Numbered from the stretch's first letter, positions 13,801 to 28,800 are shown. The stretch: 64,000 nt of DNA from Symbiodinium natans (GCA_905221605.1 CAJNDS010000968.1:393501-457500), one strand, 5' to 3'. Numbers and translations: made by a program. Notes: a model not told the origin generated them from the sequence alone.

Positions 13801-16800
13801 TTTGGAGTTCTTAAAACCAAATAGGGTTTAGGGTTTAGGGTTTAGGGTTTAGGGTTTAGGGTTTGGAGCACTTATGAACCGCACAAAGCAAACTTGCCCA
13901 AGCGGCTCGTCCAAGAGTTCCCGGAACTTCCGGAGCGCGAAGGCCGTGGGCTTCTGCTTGCTTGCTTGGTTGCCTGAGCTGGGGTTTAGGGTTTAGGGTT
14001 TAGGGTTTAGTTTTTAGGGTTTAGGGTTATAGGGTTATAGGGTTATAGTGTTTAGGGCTTAGGGTTTAGGGGATATTCATGCAACCCTTCTTGGGGGCTA
14101 TTTGTTGGGATGTTCCCCCTTATATTGGCAGTCCTTAATCGGGAATTTAGTACCCCTTATTCTCATCCCTGTTGTTGAGGATTGTTAGTATAAGGGGGAA
14201 CATCCCACGGTATGTGTTTGCTAACTGGGCTGCAAAACAACCTTGGGTTGTCAGGGCACGTCGTGACTCTCCAGTGTTGTGGATGACAGTTTGGAACTGA
14301 AAGTTTTGGGTGGCTGGGGCAACTCAGAGGCGTCGAGGCCGACACAACATGGTTCGAAGAGCACAGCAGACATCCGACATTCATGCCATTGCCATCAAGT
14401 TACTGGAGTAAGATACGCTTCTATATCGCAGTACTCCATTCTTGAACCACTCTTCTCTTCTACTTCGTGTTGGATTCTACTACTACTTTGTTCGCATACG
14501 AAGAAGTGCCCCAGCTTGCTGTGCAGGCCGGGGGTCGATAGGCGCGCAGCAGCCGATCTTTGACCACAGTAAACGACTGCTCGGAGATCTCGGCCTGGCT
14601 ACGGGGAGGCATTTGGGGGGGGGGGGGGGGGTCCGAAAATTCGGGGGGTTACTTCATTTGGGGCCCTTCTGATAAGGGAATCCTACTATTTAGGGGGGTC
14701 TCTATTCGGGGTCCCGTATTTTCGGAAACACCCATTTCCCAAAGCTCGCGAAACTCCCAGCAGACAGGGCCTTCGATGGTGGTACAAAGCCCTGACGATC
14801 GCTCGGAAATCATGCATTGGGGCTCTCCCCACCCCCATGTCGAGCCTAGCTGGAAGGCTTCTTGAAAGAACTTGCTCTGAGGAACTAGCCATTGAGGTAC
14901 GATCGAAGTAGATGTAAGTAAAAAAGCATCCGGCTGCTTGTGCAGCAAGGGTGACACCTTTTGGGGTTCACAGGCATTGGAGCTTTGGGAACGAGGGACG
15001 AGGCGGAGCATGATCTAGGTATATGTACACATACACTATATATATATATACAAATATATATATATATATATATATATGTATATTCATATTTTAGGTTTTT
15101 TGTTTATTTATTTATGTACATGCTATTTCGTTGCGGGACAAGGCGCCCCTGCCATCTTCCGCACGATGGCCTGCCCAACGTCATGCTCTGCGTGAGCTAT
15201 GATGCCATGCACAGGAAAGCCCCTGCATATCTACTGCCACATGAGCCACTTCTCTCGAACAGGGTTTAGGGTACAGGGTTTAGGGTTCTATCAAACGACG
15301 GCTAAGAACTACGGTCTCGAAGAACCTTACAATAGGTACCTAAAAGAGGAAGTCTAGTCGAGGGAGGGAGCCTCCCAAATAAGCCACATGACTGTCACTC
15401 AGTCAGTGTCAGGCCTCCAGAAGAACTGGCATCTTGTCGTGGAAGCCATCGACCTGCCAAGCTTTGCCCCTGCAGAGCCAACGAAGTTTGACTCCCGGGC
15501 AATATAAAATAGGCGCCTGTAAGGCCTGCATGTTCTGTCGATGGGTTTGGGGCTTTGCGCTCAACCCACCTGAAACCTACCGCAAAATCGCAACTGCACA
15601 AGCTGGATAAACCCTAAACCCTAAACCCTAAACCCTAAACCCTAAACTAAGTGAGGGGTCGCTTCCGTCGAGCGACAGACCCCGAACGCTCGGCCGAGGG
15701 CCTTACAGCCCGAGCGCCCAAGCGAAAAGAGAAACGGAAAGGTGAGGGTTAAGCCTCACCGTCTGTCCTGGACAGGCCAACGGACATCGGCCTTTTTTAC
15801 GACAACGTCAGTACTCGGCTAAGGGATGGCCGGCACCCAGACCACCTTTAGCGTAGCTAAAGTATAACCCCAAATCGTAACCCTTTGCCTCTGGAGGTCG
15901 GTTCAGGGTTTTGGGTTCAGGGTTTGTCGGGCCCCCCCCCCCGGGGGCCCCCTGGTCCCTGGTAGCTGGATTCCTGGACCAGGAGGCTGGCGAGGGGTCC
16001 AGGCAGGCTGGTTGCTCAATTTCGTGATTTTGGGGGCTTTTCACGGATTTCCAAGGGCCCCGGGCCAAGGGCCCCCCGGGCCAAGGGCCCCCCGGGCCAA
16101 GGGCCCCCCGGGCCAAGGGCCCCCCCGGGCCAAGGGCCTTTTGGGCCAAGGGCTCCCCGGGCCAAGGGCCCCCCCCGCCTCGGGCCAGGCCCCGGGCCAA
16201 GGCACCCGAACCCCTGACCAAAAGCCGCCCGGGCCAAGGGACCCGGGCCAAGGGCCCCCCGGGCCAAGGGCCCCCCGGGCCAAGGGCCCCCCGGGCCAAG
16301 GGCCCCCCCAACCAAGGGCCAAGGGCCCTTAGCCATTGAGCCAAGGGCCCCCCGACCAACCTTCCAGGACCAAGCGCCCGGGCCAAGCCGCCAAGGGTGC
16401 CCGGGCCAAGGGCCTGCCGGGCCAAGGGCTTCCCGGCCAATAGGTCTCCGCCAAGGCAAGGGCCGCCTGTCAGCCAAGGGCCCAGGCCAAGGGCCCCCCA
16501 AGCCAAGGGAGCCAAGGACCGGCCAAGACCCCTGAGTCAAGGACCCCCAACAATACGCCCCCTTGGCCAAGGCCCCTTGCCGGACCAAGGGCCTAACACG
16601 GCTCGGCTAAGGGCCTAGGAAGCCCCCAAGAAAAGCCAAGAGCCACCAAAAGCTTCAAAAGCTTCAAAAGGCCCACTAAAAGAAGGGGGACCACAAGATT
16701 TGTCCGTGCCCACAATGAGAATATTGAAAACATTGTTTTTAGGCCCCTGCCCGCCTTTTAGTCTTGAAATCGATGGCTCCCCCTAAATCAGCAAGGACCT

Positions 16801-19800
16801 CTACGGGCCCACGTGCCGAAGGCCCGAAAAGGACCGAAACTACCCCGAACCCCAGCCTAAACCCTGACACCGCAAAACCCTACGACGGCCTTCAAGCATA
16901 TTAGGGCCTCTACGGGCCCTGACGTGCCGAAGGCCCGAAAAGGGCCGAGGCTACCCTGAACCCCAGCTTAAACCCTAACACCGCAAAACCCTACGAAGGC
17001 CTTCAAGCAAATAAGGGCCTCTACGGGCCCTAACTTGCCGAAGGCCCGAAAAGGGCCGAGGCTACCCCGAACCCGAGCTTAAACCCTAGCGATTGAAAGA
17101 CTCATTGGCGAAAAACTCATTAATAGGTTCCCTGACCTTTAAATGAATAAAGCCTCTACGGCCCCTGACACGCCGAAGGTCCGAACAAGGCCCCGAGAGA
17201 CCCCAAGAGCCACCAAAATACTTCAAAAGGCTTCAAAAGGCCCCCTAAAAGAAGGGGGACCCCAGGATGCCCGTACCCGCAATGAAAAATGCGATTTTTT
17301 GGTAGTGAAATCGATGCTTAATTGAGGCCCTGAAAGAAGGGGAATCCAAAAGCAGACACAAAGGGTTTCCCTGACCTTCAAATAAATAAGGGCCTCTACG
17401 GGCCCTGACACGCCGAAGGCCCGAAAAGGGCCGAGGCTACCCCCAACCCCAGCTTAAACCCTAACAGCGCAACTTTAAAAACATCAAAGCAAGCATCAGA
17501 GCACAAGAAAGTAAATTCCATAAACCCTAAACCCTAATAGAGTATAGTTTGGGTGGCCGGGGTGGGTTGACGGGCAACGCGAGCGCGCGGCCCGGGGTGT
17601 TTCACACCCGAGCGCGCGCCCTCCCCTGACACACCCTAAACCCTAAACCCTAAACCCTAAACCCTAAACCCTAAACCCTCTCTGAGTCGAGTATGGCGGA
17701 CACCTTGCAAAAAAGTAACACGAGAGCCACAGCCCAAAAGCACCGCATGGGAACTACTTCAAGGGAAATCTGCTGATGAAGGGCCCTAAACCCTAAACCC
17801 TAAACCCTAAACCCTAAACCCTAAACCCTAAACCCTGAACCCTCAAAATCGCACCTGGAGGTCCACCCCAAGTGCCGATGACATGAGGCGATAGGCCAGC
17901 CCTGCCTCCTCCTCGGCTTCTTTGTGAATTATAGGAGATATATATGGCGTTCCATACCGTCCCGGCTCAGAAAGAATAGGGTGCTAGAAAAAAGGTTTCG
18001 GGTTTAGGGTTTAGGGTTTCGGGTTTAGGGTTCAGCGGGTACGGCATGGCGTGCACATGGGGTTTCGGGTTCTCAGGATTCTGGGAGTGAAGTGCGGGTG
18101 GCTTCAGGTGTGTTCTTTTGTAGCGAAAAAAGTCTCAACTTCACATCTCAAATTCCTGCGAGAAGAAACGATGCTATGTGTATATGTATGTGCCCAGACG
18201 AAACTCTCATACGTTATATTGTGGTGTACGACGCCATGTTGTGCTATCTTGCAGTTTGATATATAAATAAGTAAAAAAAGAAATAAATAAATATATATAT
18301 GTATATATATATATACATATTGGTTGGTTGGTTTTTTTATGTACTCATTTGATTTAGACATATACACACACACACACCTTGCTTGAACTGCATCACCTGT
18401 AGCACGGGATCCTTTGCTTGCAGGCAGGGGCGCTGCGTCATAGGCGTACTCGTTGAGCTCCTCCGCGATGCACGCGCACCAAGCCTTGTTAGGCGTCTCT
18501 TTGGGCCGAAGGAAGGTTTTTGGTAGGGTTTTCGGTTTGGGTTTAGGGCTTAGGGCTTAGGGTTTGGGGTTTGGGGTTTAGGGTTTGGGGTTTAGGGTTT
18601 AGGGTTAGGTTTACGGATTTCGCGCACCCAGCTGGCTTGTGGGCAATTAAGCGGCACGCAGGACAAGAAATGCAAAGAGACCTTCCGACCAGGGTCGCAG
18701 AAATGCTCCTACACAGGCGTAACATCGGGAATCAAATCTGGGATGCAAACCAAATCGTGTGCATTCGCATCTTTTTGCCGTCGTATGCTAGTGTGTGTGG
18801 GGTTCCTTTTGCACCAAGGGTGGACGCATGTTTCTCTCCGACATCCCGTGCTGGCATATGCTAGCCCGATTGTGGGCGATCCCATAGCTGCGAGAGAGAG
18901 AGAGAGATGTCTTTCTGCGCCGAAAACCTACTTAGCTAAGAATCCTATCAGGGGTGTTTTGGAAATAACCTGGAGACGCCCCCATTAGGAGGAGAAGGCT
19001 GCACACCCCAGGATTCAAAAGAATCCACGTAGCCATAGCAACAAAAGCATGATTTATGCATTGTCTTTTAAGGTTGAATACAACACCCCCAAAACCCAAA
19101 ATGAGCTTTCTGTTAAACCCAGTTTCCTCTTGGTGGGCTGCACTCCAAGCAAGCACTGCAAAGCGCAGAACACACCCCTGCTGGAACTGGACAGTGCACC
19201 AGCATGGGCTGTTATACCCTATAACCCCTTAAAAGACCCTTTATCGGTTTGATTACAGGGATTAAAGGACATATATCCCCTTAAACAAGGCTCTTTATAG
19301 GTTTGATTACAGGGACTATAGGGCCCAATATGCCCAACTGCCGGGCAAAAGGAAACGAATCCTAAACCTCCACCCTAAACCGCTAAATCTAAAGCCCGAA
19401 AGCCCTAAGACGCTGAAACCCCGAAATTCTACACCTTAGAACCCCTATTTCTCATGAGATGTTTGGGGCTCCAATGCGGCCCAACGTGCTGTGGAGCGTA
19501 GGTTGCCTTGGCTCTGTGCGGGAGACCGCAGGACTTCCGCATTGAAGGCTTAAAGAATTCAGGGGGGGGGGGGGGGGGGTTATATACATAAGGTTAACAT
19601 TATAGGGTTTAGGGTTTAGGGGCTCAAAAGGGTTTAGGATTCAAAAGGGTTTAGGGTTTGGGGTCTCAGGGTTCAGGCATCCTTCTTCCGAAAACAGCCC
19701 GAAAGAGCCGAAGACCAACTGAAAACCAAGCCAAAGACACCCCCCGCAGCACTAAACCCTAAACCCTAAACCCTAAACCCTAAACACTAAACACTAAACC

Positions 19801-22800
19801 CTAAACCCTAAACCCTAAACCCAAGGTCAAGCGGCTCGCCGAGTCCTGCATCGAACGCGGCCGGTGGAAGCGGAAGGTTGCGATCGACCTCAGCTACCCC
19901 ACTAAAAAGCCTTTCAGGGTTAGGGTTTAGGGTTCAGGGTTCAGGGTTTAGGGTTTGCAGTAGGGTTTAGGGTTTAGTCGCTCACTCTCGCACAAGGCAG
20001 GGTTTAGGGTTTAGGTTTAAGGCTTAGGGTTATTGTTTTTTGCTTAAGAACCCCCCCCCAAAAAAAAAAAAGTTATTCCTTGTAAGGGCAATATAAGGAT
20101 GATCATTTTAGTTTCTGTTTTTTTTGTTTGCTTTGGGGGGGGGGGTAAGCAAATGGTAGAGGGACCCTTAAGACGTAGCATGCCCACCATGCGTACTATC
20201 CCCCTCATATTCCGGGATATTCCGGGTATGGGCGTAGTTTCGCTACCCATTTATGCCCAAAGTCCTCATTCTAAATCGGCCCCTGTTGTTACAGAGGGCT
20301 TCGGGGGCTTTTCTTTCCTCCTGCCTAACAGCCTCACGCCGCACTCAGCGATCCTAAGGCCGAGAGCCTTTCGTTGCTAAGGTTCTCAAATCCTAGGTCC
20401 TAAGCCTTAAGCCTGTCTTGAAACCCGGAACCTTAAACCCTTCCCTTTGGAGCATGTGTTGTTCGTTGTTCATTCAGTTTCCAGGCCCCTCCCCTGCCGC
20501 CCAGAAGCCTCTAGATCGCAAGGGGGGAGGGGCATCTGGCTAGGAGGGAGGGCTTTGGCATTCAAGATTTAGGTTCCTGGGCTTGAAAGCATGGGGTTTC
20601 CCTGCAAAGCTGCATGCACGCTTTTTGCGGTCAAGAGCCCGCAAGGAGGAATCAGAGGCTAGGCCCTACATCCCCCAAACGGCAGAACGACATACTGGCT
20701 GCAGCTCCGACACTTTGGTTGCAAAAAACGGTCATCGGGGCGGTAGAAAGCCTGCGCACATGCCATCTGATACCGGTGACTTCACGATGGGCAGTCCAAA
20801 ACATCTAAACTCTCTAAGCCTCAGCATGCCCCGAACTCGATCAACCTTAAGAAGCACTACGCTCCAGACGTTCCTGGATACCCAAAGTGTCCCCCAAGCC
20901 CGTCTTCTCAAAACCCCAAACCCTACACCCTCTGGAGGGTTCTCTGAGAAGCCTAAACCTTAAACCCTATAAACCCTATAAACCCTATAAACCCTATAAA
21001 CCCTATAAACCCTATAAACCCTATAAACCCTATAAACCCTATAAACCCTATAAACCCTATAAACCCTATAAACCCTATAAACCCTATAAACCCAGTGAAC
21101 CCTATGAACCCTATGAACCCTATGAACCCAAAAAAGCCCCAAAACCCTGTAAACCCTGTAAACCCAGAACGGAAGCCTTCGGGATGCAACCGAAGGCCGG
21201 CAGCTCAATCGGAAGCTCCACAGACCTGGCCCACGTGCTGGCCCAGAAACCCATCTTAGGGGTTCAGGGTTTAGGGTTTAGGGTTTGGGGTTTAGGGTTT
21301 AGGGTTTAGGGTTTGGGGTTTGGGGTTTAGGGTTTGGGGTTTGGGGTTTGGGGTTTCGGGTTGAGGGGATATTAATGGTACCCTTTTTGGGGCTATCTGT
21401 TGGGATGTTCCCCCTTATACGAACCGTCCTTCATAGGGAGTATAGTACCCCCCCCCTCCGTTATCATCCCGATTAAGGACTGGTAGTGTAAGGGGGAACA
21501 TCCCAAGGTCCTTTTGTTAATCACTTTATAAGGGAAGCTTGAACCAAAAAGGGGTAGAGGGCACCACTGGGCTACCTGGCCCAAGGACTGCAGAGCTTTC
21601 AAGTTTTTTTAAAGTTTTAGGGGTAGTTGCCTGCTTAAGGTCTGTAGGGTTTGGAGGGGGTTCTGAGGAGAGTTTAGGGTTTAGGGACTACATGGGTTCT
21701 GAGGAGGGTTTCTTGAAGTTTAGGGTTTTGGGGCTTCTAAGGCTACTCGAGCGGCTGACGTGTTTGCGCGGTTTCGGAGGGTTGACAAGCCAAGGGCTTG
21801 GGGGCCCCTAAACCCTAAACCCTAAACCCCAAACCCCAAACCCTAAACCCTAAACCCTAAACCTCAAGGTCTTAGGCTCGGGCCTGACGGGCTTTCAGAG
21901 TTGGGGATTGAGGACGAATAGACGGCGTGGAGCTGAAATTGAGGCCGTAGGGTTTGAGAGTTTAGGGGGTTCTAGTTGAGGGCGCCCCAGGCCTTACAAT
22001 CACGGGTGGCAGCTGCCTCTTTCAGATTGGGCATGGAGAAGGCTTCAGTTTTAAACTTGGGTTTCGGGTTCAGGCCTTCGAGGGTTCAAAGGTTTAGGGT
22101 TGAGGGTTGGGGGTTTAGGGCGTTTAGGGTTTAGGGTTTAGGGTTTAGGGCGTTTAGGGTTTAGGGTTTAGGGCGTTTAGGGTTTAGGGTTTAGGGTTTA
22201 GGGCTTATGGTTTAGCCCTCTGGGGTCACTCCGCAGGGAACAGTCCTGGTTTAGGGTTTAGGGTTTAGGGTTCCAAGACTTCGGTTGAGGGCTCGAGGTT
22301 CAAGGCAAGGCATACACTGCTTGTAGGGTTGGGCGTGAGGCACCAACACAAATCGAAGTATCCAAAAAAGCCAGATCATCTGAAGCAAAAGGTATCCCGG
22401 GGTCCTACCGAGCTATAAAGAAAGGCATGGAGGGTCTACAGTAGAAGCCGCAAAGTTGGAAACTCAATAGCCTCAATCCCTAAGAGCAAAGTAAAGGGAA
22501 TCCCAGCAATATGCATCCTGAAAAAGGTTTCCAACTTTTTGGGGTTTACTGTAGGCCCCCACCGACTCGACTTAACCGTAAACCCTAAACCCTAAACCCT
22601 AAACCCTAAACGAAGTTGCGCAATCAGAGCCCAGCGACCTGGCAGTCTTGACGGTGATGTCCTCTGGAACGAAGACGTTGACCGGGGGCAGCGCCAAACT
22701 CATTAGGGTTTAGGGTTTAGGGTTTAGGGTGTCCAAGGTCCCTCTAGGGCTCTTGCTTCATTCATCTGCTAGGCTTGGGGCTTCCGGCCGCGTTTAGGGT

Positions 22801-25800
22801 GCCTGGAAACTCCTGCAGGAGGATTCAAAGGAGATGTAAAAGACGACCCCCCCATTCAAACAAAGCAGTCTCCCAAAGACCGAAGTATACAAAGCGCCCA
22901 GCTGGTTCCATTCGACCAACCCCTTAGCTTAGACCCTTACCCACTACACCCTGAGCCCTGAGCCCTACCTTGGTAGTAGTCGAAGCCCCCCTTTCTGAAC
23001 TCGGAGGGTTTAGGGTTTAGGGTTTAGGGTTTAGGGTTTAGGGTTTAGGGTTTAGGGTTTAGGGAGGCCTTAGGGGCCCTGAAAACCTTTTGCATCTGGC
23101 CTGCTGTGACTCTGAAAACCTAAAGCCCCGAAGCCTAATTGAGCTCAGGGCCTCGACTCCTACACCCTCATAGACCCCAGGAACGGTTCAAGAACCTCCG
23201 TTACGGTTCAAGGCCCACGGTAGCTCAAGCGTGTTAGGGTTCCGTTGTTGTTATTGTTGGTTTGGGCTCTTCAGGACACGGTGACTGTTTGGGGGTGCAC
23301 GGTGGGGTTCAAATCGTCCACTCCATTGCCGGGCATCGCTGCTCCTCTTAAACTTATATATACTCTCCTTATTCAAATCATATAACACCCCTGGACCGTG
23401 TAAACAGGACGAAAACCAGCTTCGACTGTTCTGGGGGGGGGGGGGGGGCCCCCCTAACGCAGGTACAACATTACAACCCATCGAGAAAGACAAGAGGCCC
23501 CAAGGAGGCCGCCGTCTGCGTCGCCGCTTTTGACTCCTCGCGGGCGCGTACCTAAACCCTAAACCCTAAGCCCTACGCCCTGAACCCATTGACACCAACA
23601 TTGACACCAACATTGACACCAACATTGAAACAGACATTGAAACAGATCGACATTGAAACCAAGATTGAAACCAACAGTGAAGTAGTGCATTCAACCAATA
23701 TTGAAACTAATATTGAAAGTAACATTCATAATCATAATAATATTAATAATAATGATGATGATGATGATAATAGGAATAGAAATAATAATAAAACCTAAAC
23801 CCTAAATGCTTTTTTGGGACCCGAGGATGCCAAAGCGCAGACCAAGTTTCTTTTTGCGACAAGCTTCAAGATATCCCCGCACGGCCCTAAACCCTAAAGC
23901 CTTTTAGGGTTGAGGGTTCAGGGTTTAGGGTTGAGGGTTTAGGATTTAGGGTTTTTTGGTTTAGGGTTTAGACCCTAAACTTTTTAAACCCAAGTCCCTA
24001 AACTTTGGCCCTGAAGAGCCCGATAGCCTCAACAGCGCCCCAGGCTCTCGTCCATCCGTCCTCCCAAGCAAGACTTTGGGGGTTTAGGGTAAAACCCTAA
24101 ACCCTAAACCCCAAAACTTTGGGGCTAAACCCCAAACCCTAAACCCTAAAACCTGGCGGCAGAGGGTACATGGCTCCGCTGCGAAACATGGGTCGCTCTC
24201 TAAAATCCAGAGGGTCCATTTGTACTACTAATTATTATGGAATTAGGTGCCCCAAAACCCTATTTAGAAGGGTTTTTGGGTACCTAATGCCATAATGGTA
24301 CTACAAGTGGACCCTCTGGGAAAGAAGAGTCCCTCTTGGGGGGTCCGCTTCTAGACCCGGGAGTAACCCAGGAATAAAAGGGTACCCTTTTTGGTTTTAA
24401 GGAAATTATAAGGGAACCCCAACCCTAAGAAAAGGACAGAAGGGCCTACTCCTGGTCCCAGTATTTGAAATACGGCACCCAAAAGAAGAAGGACCCCATT
24501 TTCACTTGATCATGCGACGACTACGAGGCGACTTAAAGCGCTCTTTTGTGCCCAAGAGGAACCAAAACCCCCAAAGCTTGGTAGCTGTGCTGGAACTTAG
24601 GGTTTTTTTGCCACCCAGGAACTTAGGGTTTAGGGTGTAGGGTTTAGGGTTTAGGGTGTTGCAGGCACTTAAGCCACAAATTTCGCAGTAAAAAACATTC
24701 GATGTAGAGTGAGGATACAGTATAGCTTGCCCTGTACGGGTGCCTGAACCCAAGTTCTTTCACAGCAAGCCCAAGCAAGAATCAAATATCCTGGGGGGGA
24801 AATGAAGCCTAGAAGGGTTCATGGTATATACCTGAGAAGGAATTCCCCTAAAACCTAAACCCTACAGCTAAACCCTAAACCCTATAACCCTCAATGGTAG
24901 CACAGGGTATCTGATCGCCCCCAAAAGGAATTCCAGGCAAAGGAAGCCGCACCTCGACCTGCGTCCGTTGGAACTTGCCGCCATACCAGGGATCCTATTG
25001 GAAAGCGGCTTCCTAAACCCTAAACCCTCAACCCTAAACCCTATATCCCTACACCCTGAACCTTATGGGAAAGTGGTTCTGCGACTTTTTGGGGGTCCAG
25101 AGCGGCGGTCCGCAATTACGTCAAATCGTCCGGGTGTCGTACAAAAAAATCGTGCGGCGCGCTGTCAATTGCATTTGAACTCACATGAGCTCCTCTCGTT
25201 TAAAATCATATACATCCGTGGACCGTTGAAAGAGAGCAAAAACCAGCTTCGACTGTTCAGGGGCGGGGGGCAGGTCCAACATTCCAACTTCAACCTCGTT
25301 GCTGTATAACGCCTTTTAGTCCCTAAACCCTAAACCCTAAACCTAAACCCTAAACCCTAAACCCTAAACCCTAAACCCTAAAACCTAAACCCTAAACCCT
25401 AAACCCTAACCCTAAACCCTTTGCGCTCGCAAACCACTATAGGCACCCAGGGGCTTGTGCCCTCAAGGCCGGGAGGGCGTTGGGACTTCGGAGCCAAGAA
25501 AGCCCCTTTTTGCAAATCCGAAACCTTAAACGTTAAAAACAAAACCATTTAGGGTTTTTAATGCTAAAACACCCTAAAAATAAAACGTTAAAAACCCCAT
25601 TTAGGAATTCTTGCTAACGTAAAAGAAACTATTTGCAAATCCGAAACCCTTAAACCCCAAAGCTTCCAAAGCCCCGACTTCGTGGCCTGGGAGGTGCAGC
25701 GTGGCTCCAGCTGCTTGGCGACGAGCTCCACACGGGCATCCCCCACCTTAGGCGGCGGTTTGAGCTTTACAGGGCTTAGAGGGCTTAGAGGGTTTAGGGG

Positions 25801-28800
25801 GTTTAGGGGGTTGAGGGGGTTTAGAGGGTTTAGAGGGTTTAGAGGGTTTAGAGGGTCTAGGGGGTTTGGAGGGTTTTGGGGGTTTAGGGGGTTTAGAGGG
25901 TTTAGAGGGTTTAGAGGGTTTAGAGGGTTTAGATGGTTTAGAGGGTTTAGAGGGTTTAGGGGGTTTAGGGGGCTTAGGGCTTGGCACGCGCTCCCTGCTA
26001 GCAGTCCACAGCGCGCCGACGCTTTCCGAGGCCGTGGCAGGGTATAGGGTTTGGCGCTCGCTCTTTGCAAGCAATCCACAGCGCTCCGACGCTTTCCCGA
26101 CGCCGCGGCACACGCTGCCGAACCCCCAGAGCATGCACACACACGTACATAGGACTTTCAATGAGGCAACGCTTCATGGAAGCATTTAGCCCCACCTCAA
26201 TAAGCTCTGTGCCTCAGCCGGAATCCGACGAAATTCAGCCAAGGGTTTTAAATTTAAAGCATTGCCACACCAACTATACTCCAAGGACGTGTAAAGGCTG
26301 CCGCTGGGCTTGCAATGGCTTCAGGCAACTCTGCCTCATGGCCAACTCCTGCTTACAGAGTCCCGAAGCCTGAAGCCCGCACCCTAAACCCTTCAGGGTG
26401 TTGCCAGCAGGCGGCTGTCAAATGTGCCAGGAAACGCTGGATTCCGACAGTGTCCTCGCAGTGAAGATGCGGCTCACTTCATCCAAGATTCAAACTGGAA
26501 CTTCATACTTGTGCTTTAAACACGTCAAGGCTTTCAGAATTCAGCTTCGCCAGTATGAAGAGCCCTGAACGCCTTAAAAGCCCGAGTTTGTTTTTCACGC
26601 CGAGGTTAGCGAAATGTCTGCGCAGAATTTTCGATGATGACTTTACCCAGCCTTTGGAAACACGTCAGGTTGGACAAAACGGACTAAAGCGTAGTGCGTT
26701 TCCAACGGTCCAATGCAAAACTAGAAAGAACAGCAGGGTGGCAAGTACTGGAAGGGCTTAGGGTTTTACAAGTGGGCTGGGGTAGCACAGGTTGTTGTTG
26801 TTGCTGCTGCTGCTGTCGTTGGTAACGACCTCGTAACGGTCCGCATGCTTTTCCTTACTTGGCATGTCGAAACCACTGGCAGGCGTGGTAAACTTCAGCA
26901 AGCGGGGGTGGGTGGGTGGGTGGGGAGTCTGCAACGCCCCTTTTGGTTTTTTGCGGAAAAGAGTCACCAAAGCAGTTTTTGCCACAACTGGCATTTTTAC
27001 TTGGGGTTTTGACATGTGACATCACCACTCTTGGAAGAGAAGACGTGCTCTCAGCGAAAACATGGGTTTTGCTTGGGTTTTCGCATTGGCAAGCGCACCC
27101 ATGTCCGCACGATGATAACGTCCAGTCCCTGTTACCAGTGCGTGCGAATGGCCAGAGCATCCATGTCCGCACGATGATAACGTCTTTAGATGAAAGAGAT
27201 GTAATGCTGTAAGAAAAAAGAAAGACAACTATAAAGTGAATCATTAATTGAATATGCGAGAATACGAATTTCTTTAATCTGCAAACTAATAAAAGAGAAG
27301 ATAATTAGAATTACCACAAAATGAAGAAAATCACATATTGTGATGAGATTTCCAATTCCTAGAAGCATTTCCTAAAGATATAGCAGCATTAGATAAAAGA
27401 AGTGTATTCGCAAAAGTGAATTCACAAGGATCTGGAAGATAGAAAGCTTCTCCAGGCCACATCAAACCGCGTAACCATAACCCTGAACCGCAAACACAGC
27501 ACGAACCACAGGGGGAGAGGGGAAACCATAAACCTACCATTACCCCAAACCTTGAACCGCAAACTCTAAACTCTAAACCCACCGTGAACCAATGGACTAA
27601 GGGGGTCAGGGTGAAAATCCTGAACTCTGCAGCCTAACCCTAAACCCTAAACCCATGAACCACAGTGAGGGGAACCCAAAGGTACCATGAACCACAGGGG
27701 GGGGGGGGGGGGGGATGACGATGGGGGGGGGGAGGCTGCGGGGGGGTGCGGGATATATACCTGAGTCGCCCCTAATCACTTTCAAGGGATAACTCCTCAG
27801 CCCTGACAGACTCTTGGGTCCGGTCCATCTCGAGTAGCCGGTATGGAGCCGAGAGCACCTACAAGGAGGCACCCCTAAACCCTAAACCTTTAAACCCTAA
27901 ACCCTAAACCCTAAACCCTAAACCCTAAACCCTAAACCCTAAACCCTAAACCCTAAACCTAACCCCAAACCCTAAACCCTGCACTCTAAACTCTCTGCGC
28001 AGCTGCGACATTTGCTAGGTTGAGGCACGATGTTCGACGCCGTTGCTATTCGGTTTTGGGGTTTAGGGTCACAGCCACCCATGGCCTTCACCCAAGGCAT
28101 ACTTCCTAAGACTAGGGTTCAAGGGTTCAAGGGTTTAGGATTTAGGGTTTAGGATAAGGGTTTAGGATAAGGGTTTAGGATTTAGGGTTTAGGCTCCTGA
28201 ACTGTTTCTCTGGGAATGAAGTCCAAGCAGCTTGGCTGGCACGGTCAACCTAGTCAGCCTTGATTCACCCCAACCTCCCCCCGAGCTTGAAACCCAACTG
28301 CGCATCACACAACCCTCAGCCTCCAGGATCTCATGTTTAAAAGTTATTGAGAATGCATATGTTTCAGGGTAAAAAATGTCAAACCTTAGGGGTGGAGGAG
28401 GTGGATGGGGCAGCTTCCCCAGGAAAAAGCGAAGCACCTGCCCGGGAGGATACTCCTGCAGGCTCTTGGCCAGCTGACCTTAGGGCGTCGACTCACGACT
28501 TGGGATATGTTTTCCCTGAAACTAACAGTCCTTAGTGGGGATTATAGTGCCCCCTATATATCCCCCTATTGTAATCCCTATTAAGGACTGTTAGTATAAG
28601 GGGGTACATCCCAGCCTTGGAGTTTCGAATGTTGCGGTAGGCCAAGGCTGCAGAACGATCCACCAACTTCTGCTAACTCTGACAACCGATCTCGTCCTGC
28701 CAATGACCTTAGGGTTTCGGGTTACTTCTCCAAACAACCAAGGAAGGCGGAGGGTTGACTTCAATACTCCTCTTCACGATGCTCTTCTAACCACGCCTGG

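Noticed and set aside
15808-16588. Open frames up to 235 codons rich in Gly, Pro, Trp and Leu
   Set aside because: They are translations of the GGCCAAGGGCCCC satellite, open in several frames on both strands.
20887-21309. 140-codon frame reading (KPY)n
   Set aside because: Direct translation of the 9-bp CCCTATAAA tandem repeat; the opposite strand is equally open.
25588-26161. Long frames reading (NPL)n, (KPS)n or (RGF)n
   Set aside because: Products of the 9-bp telomere-derived repeat; only 25687-25746 inside this area matches a protein family.
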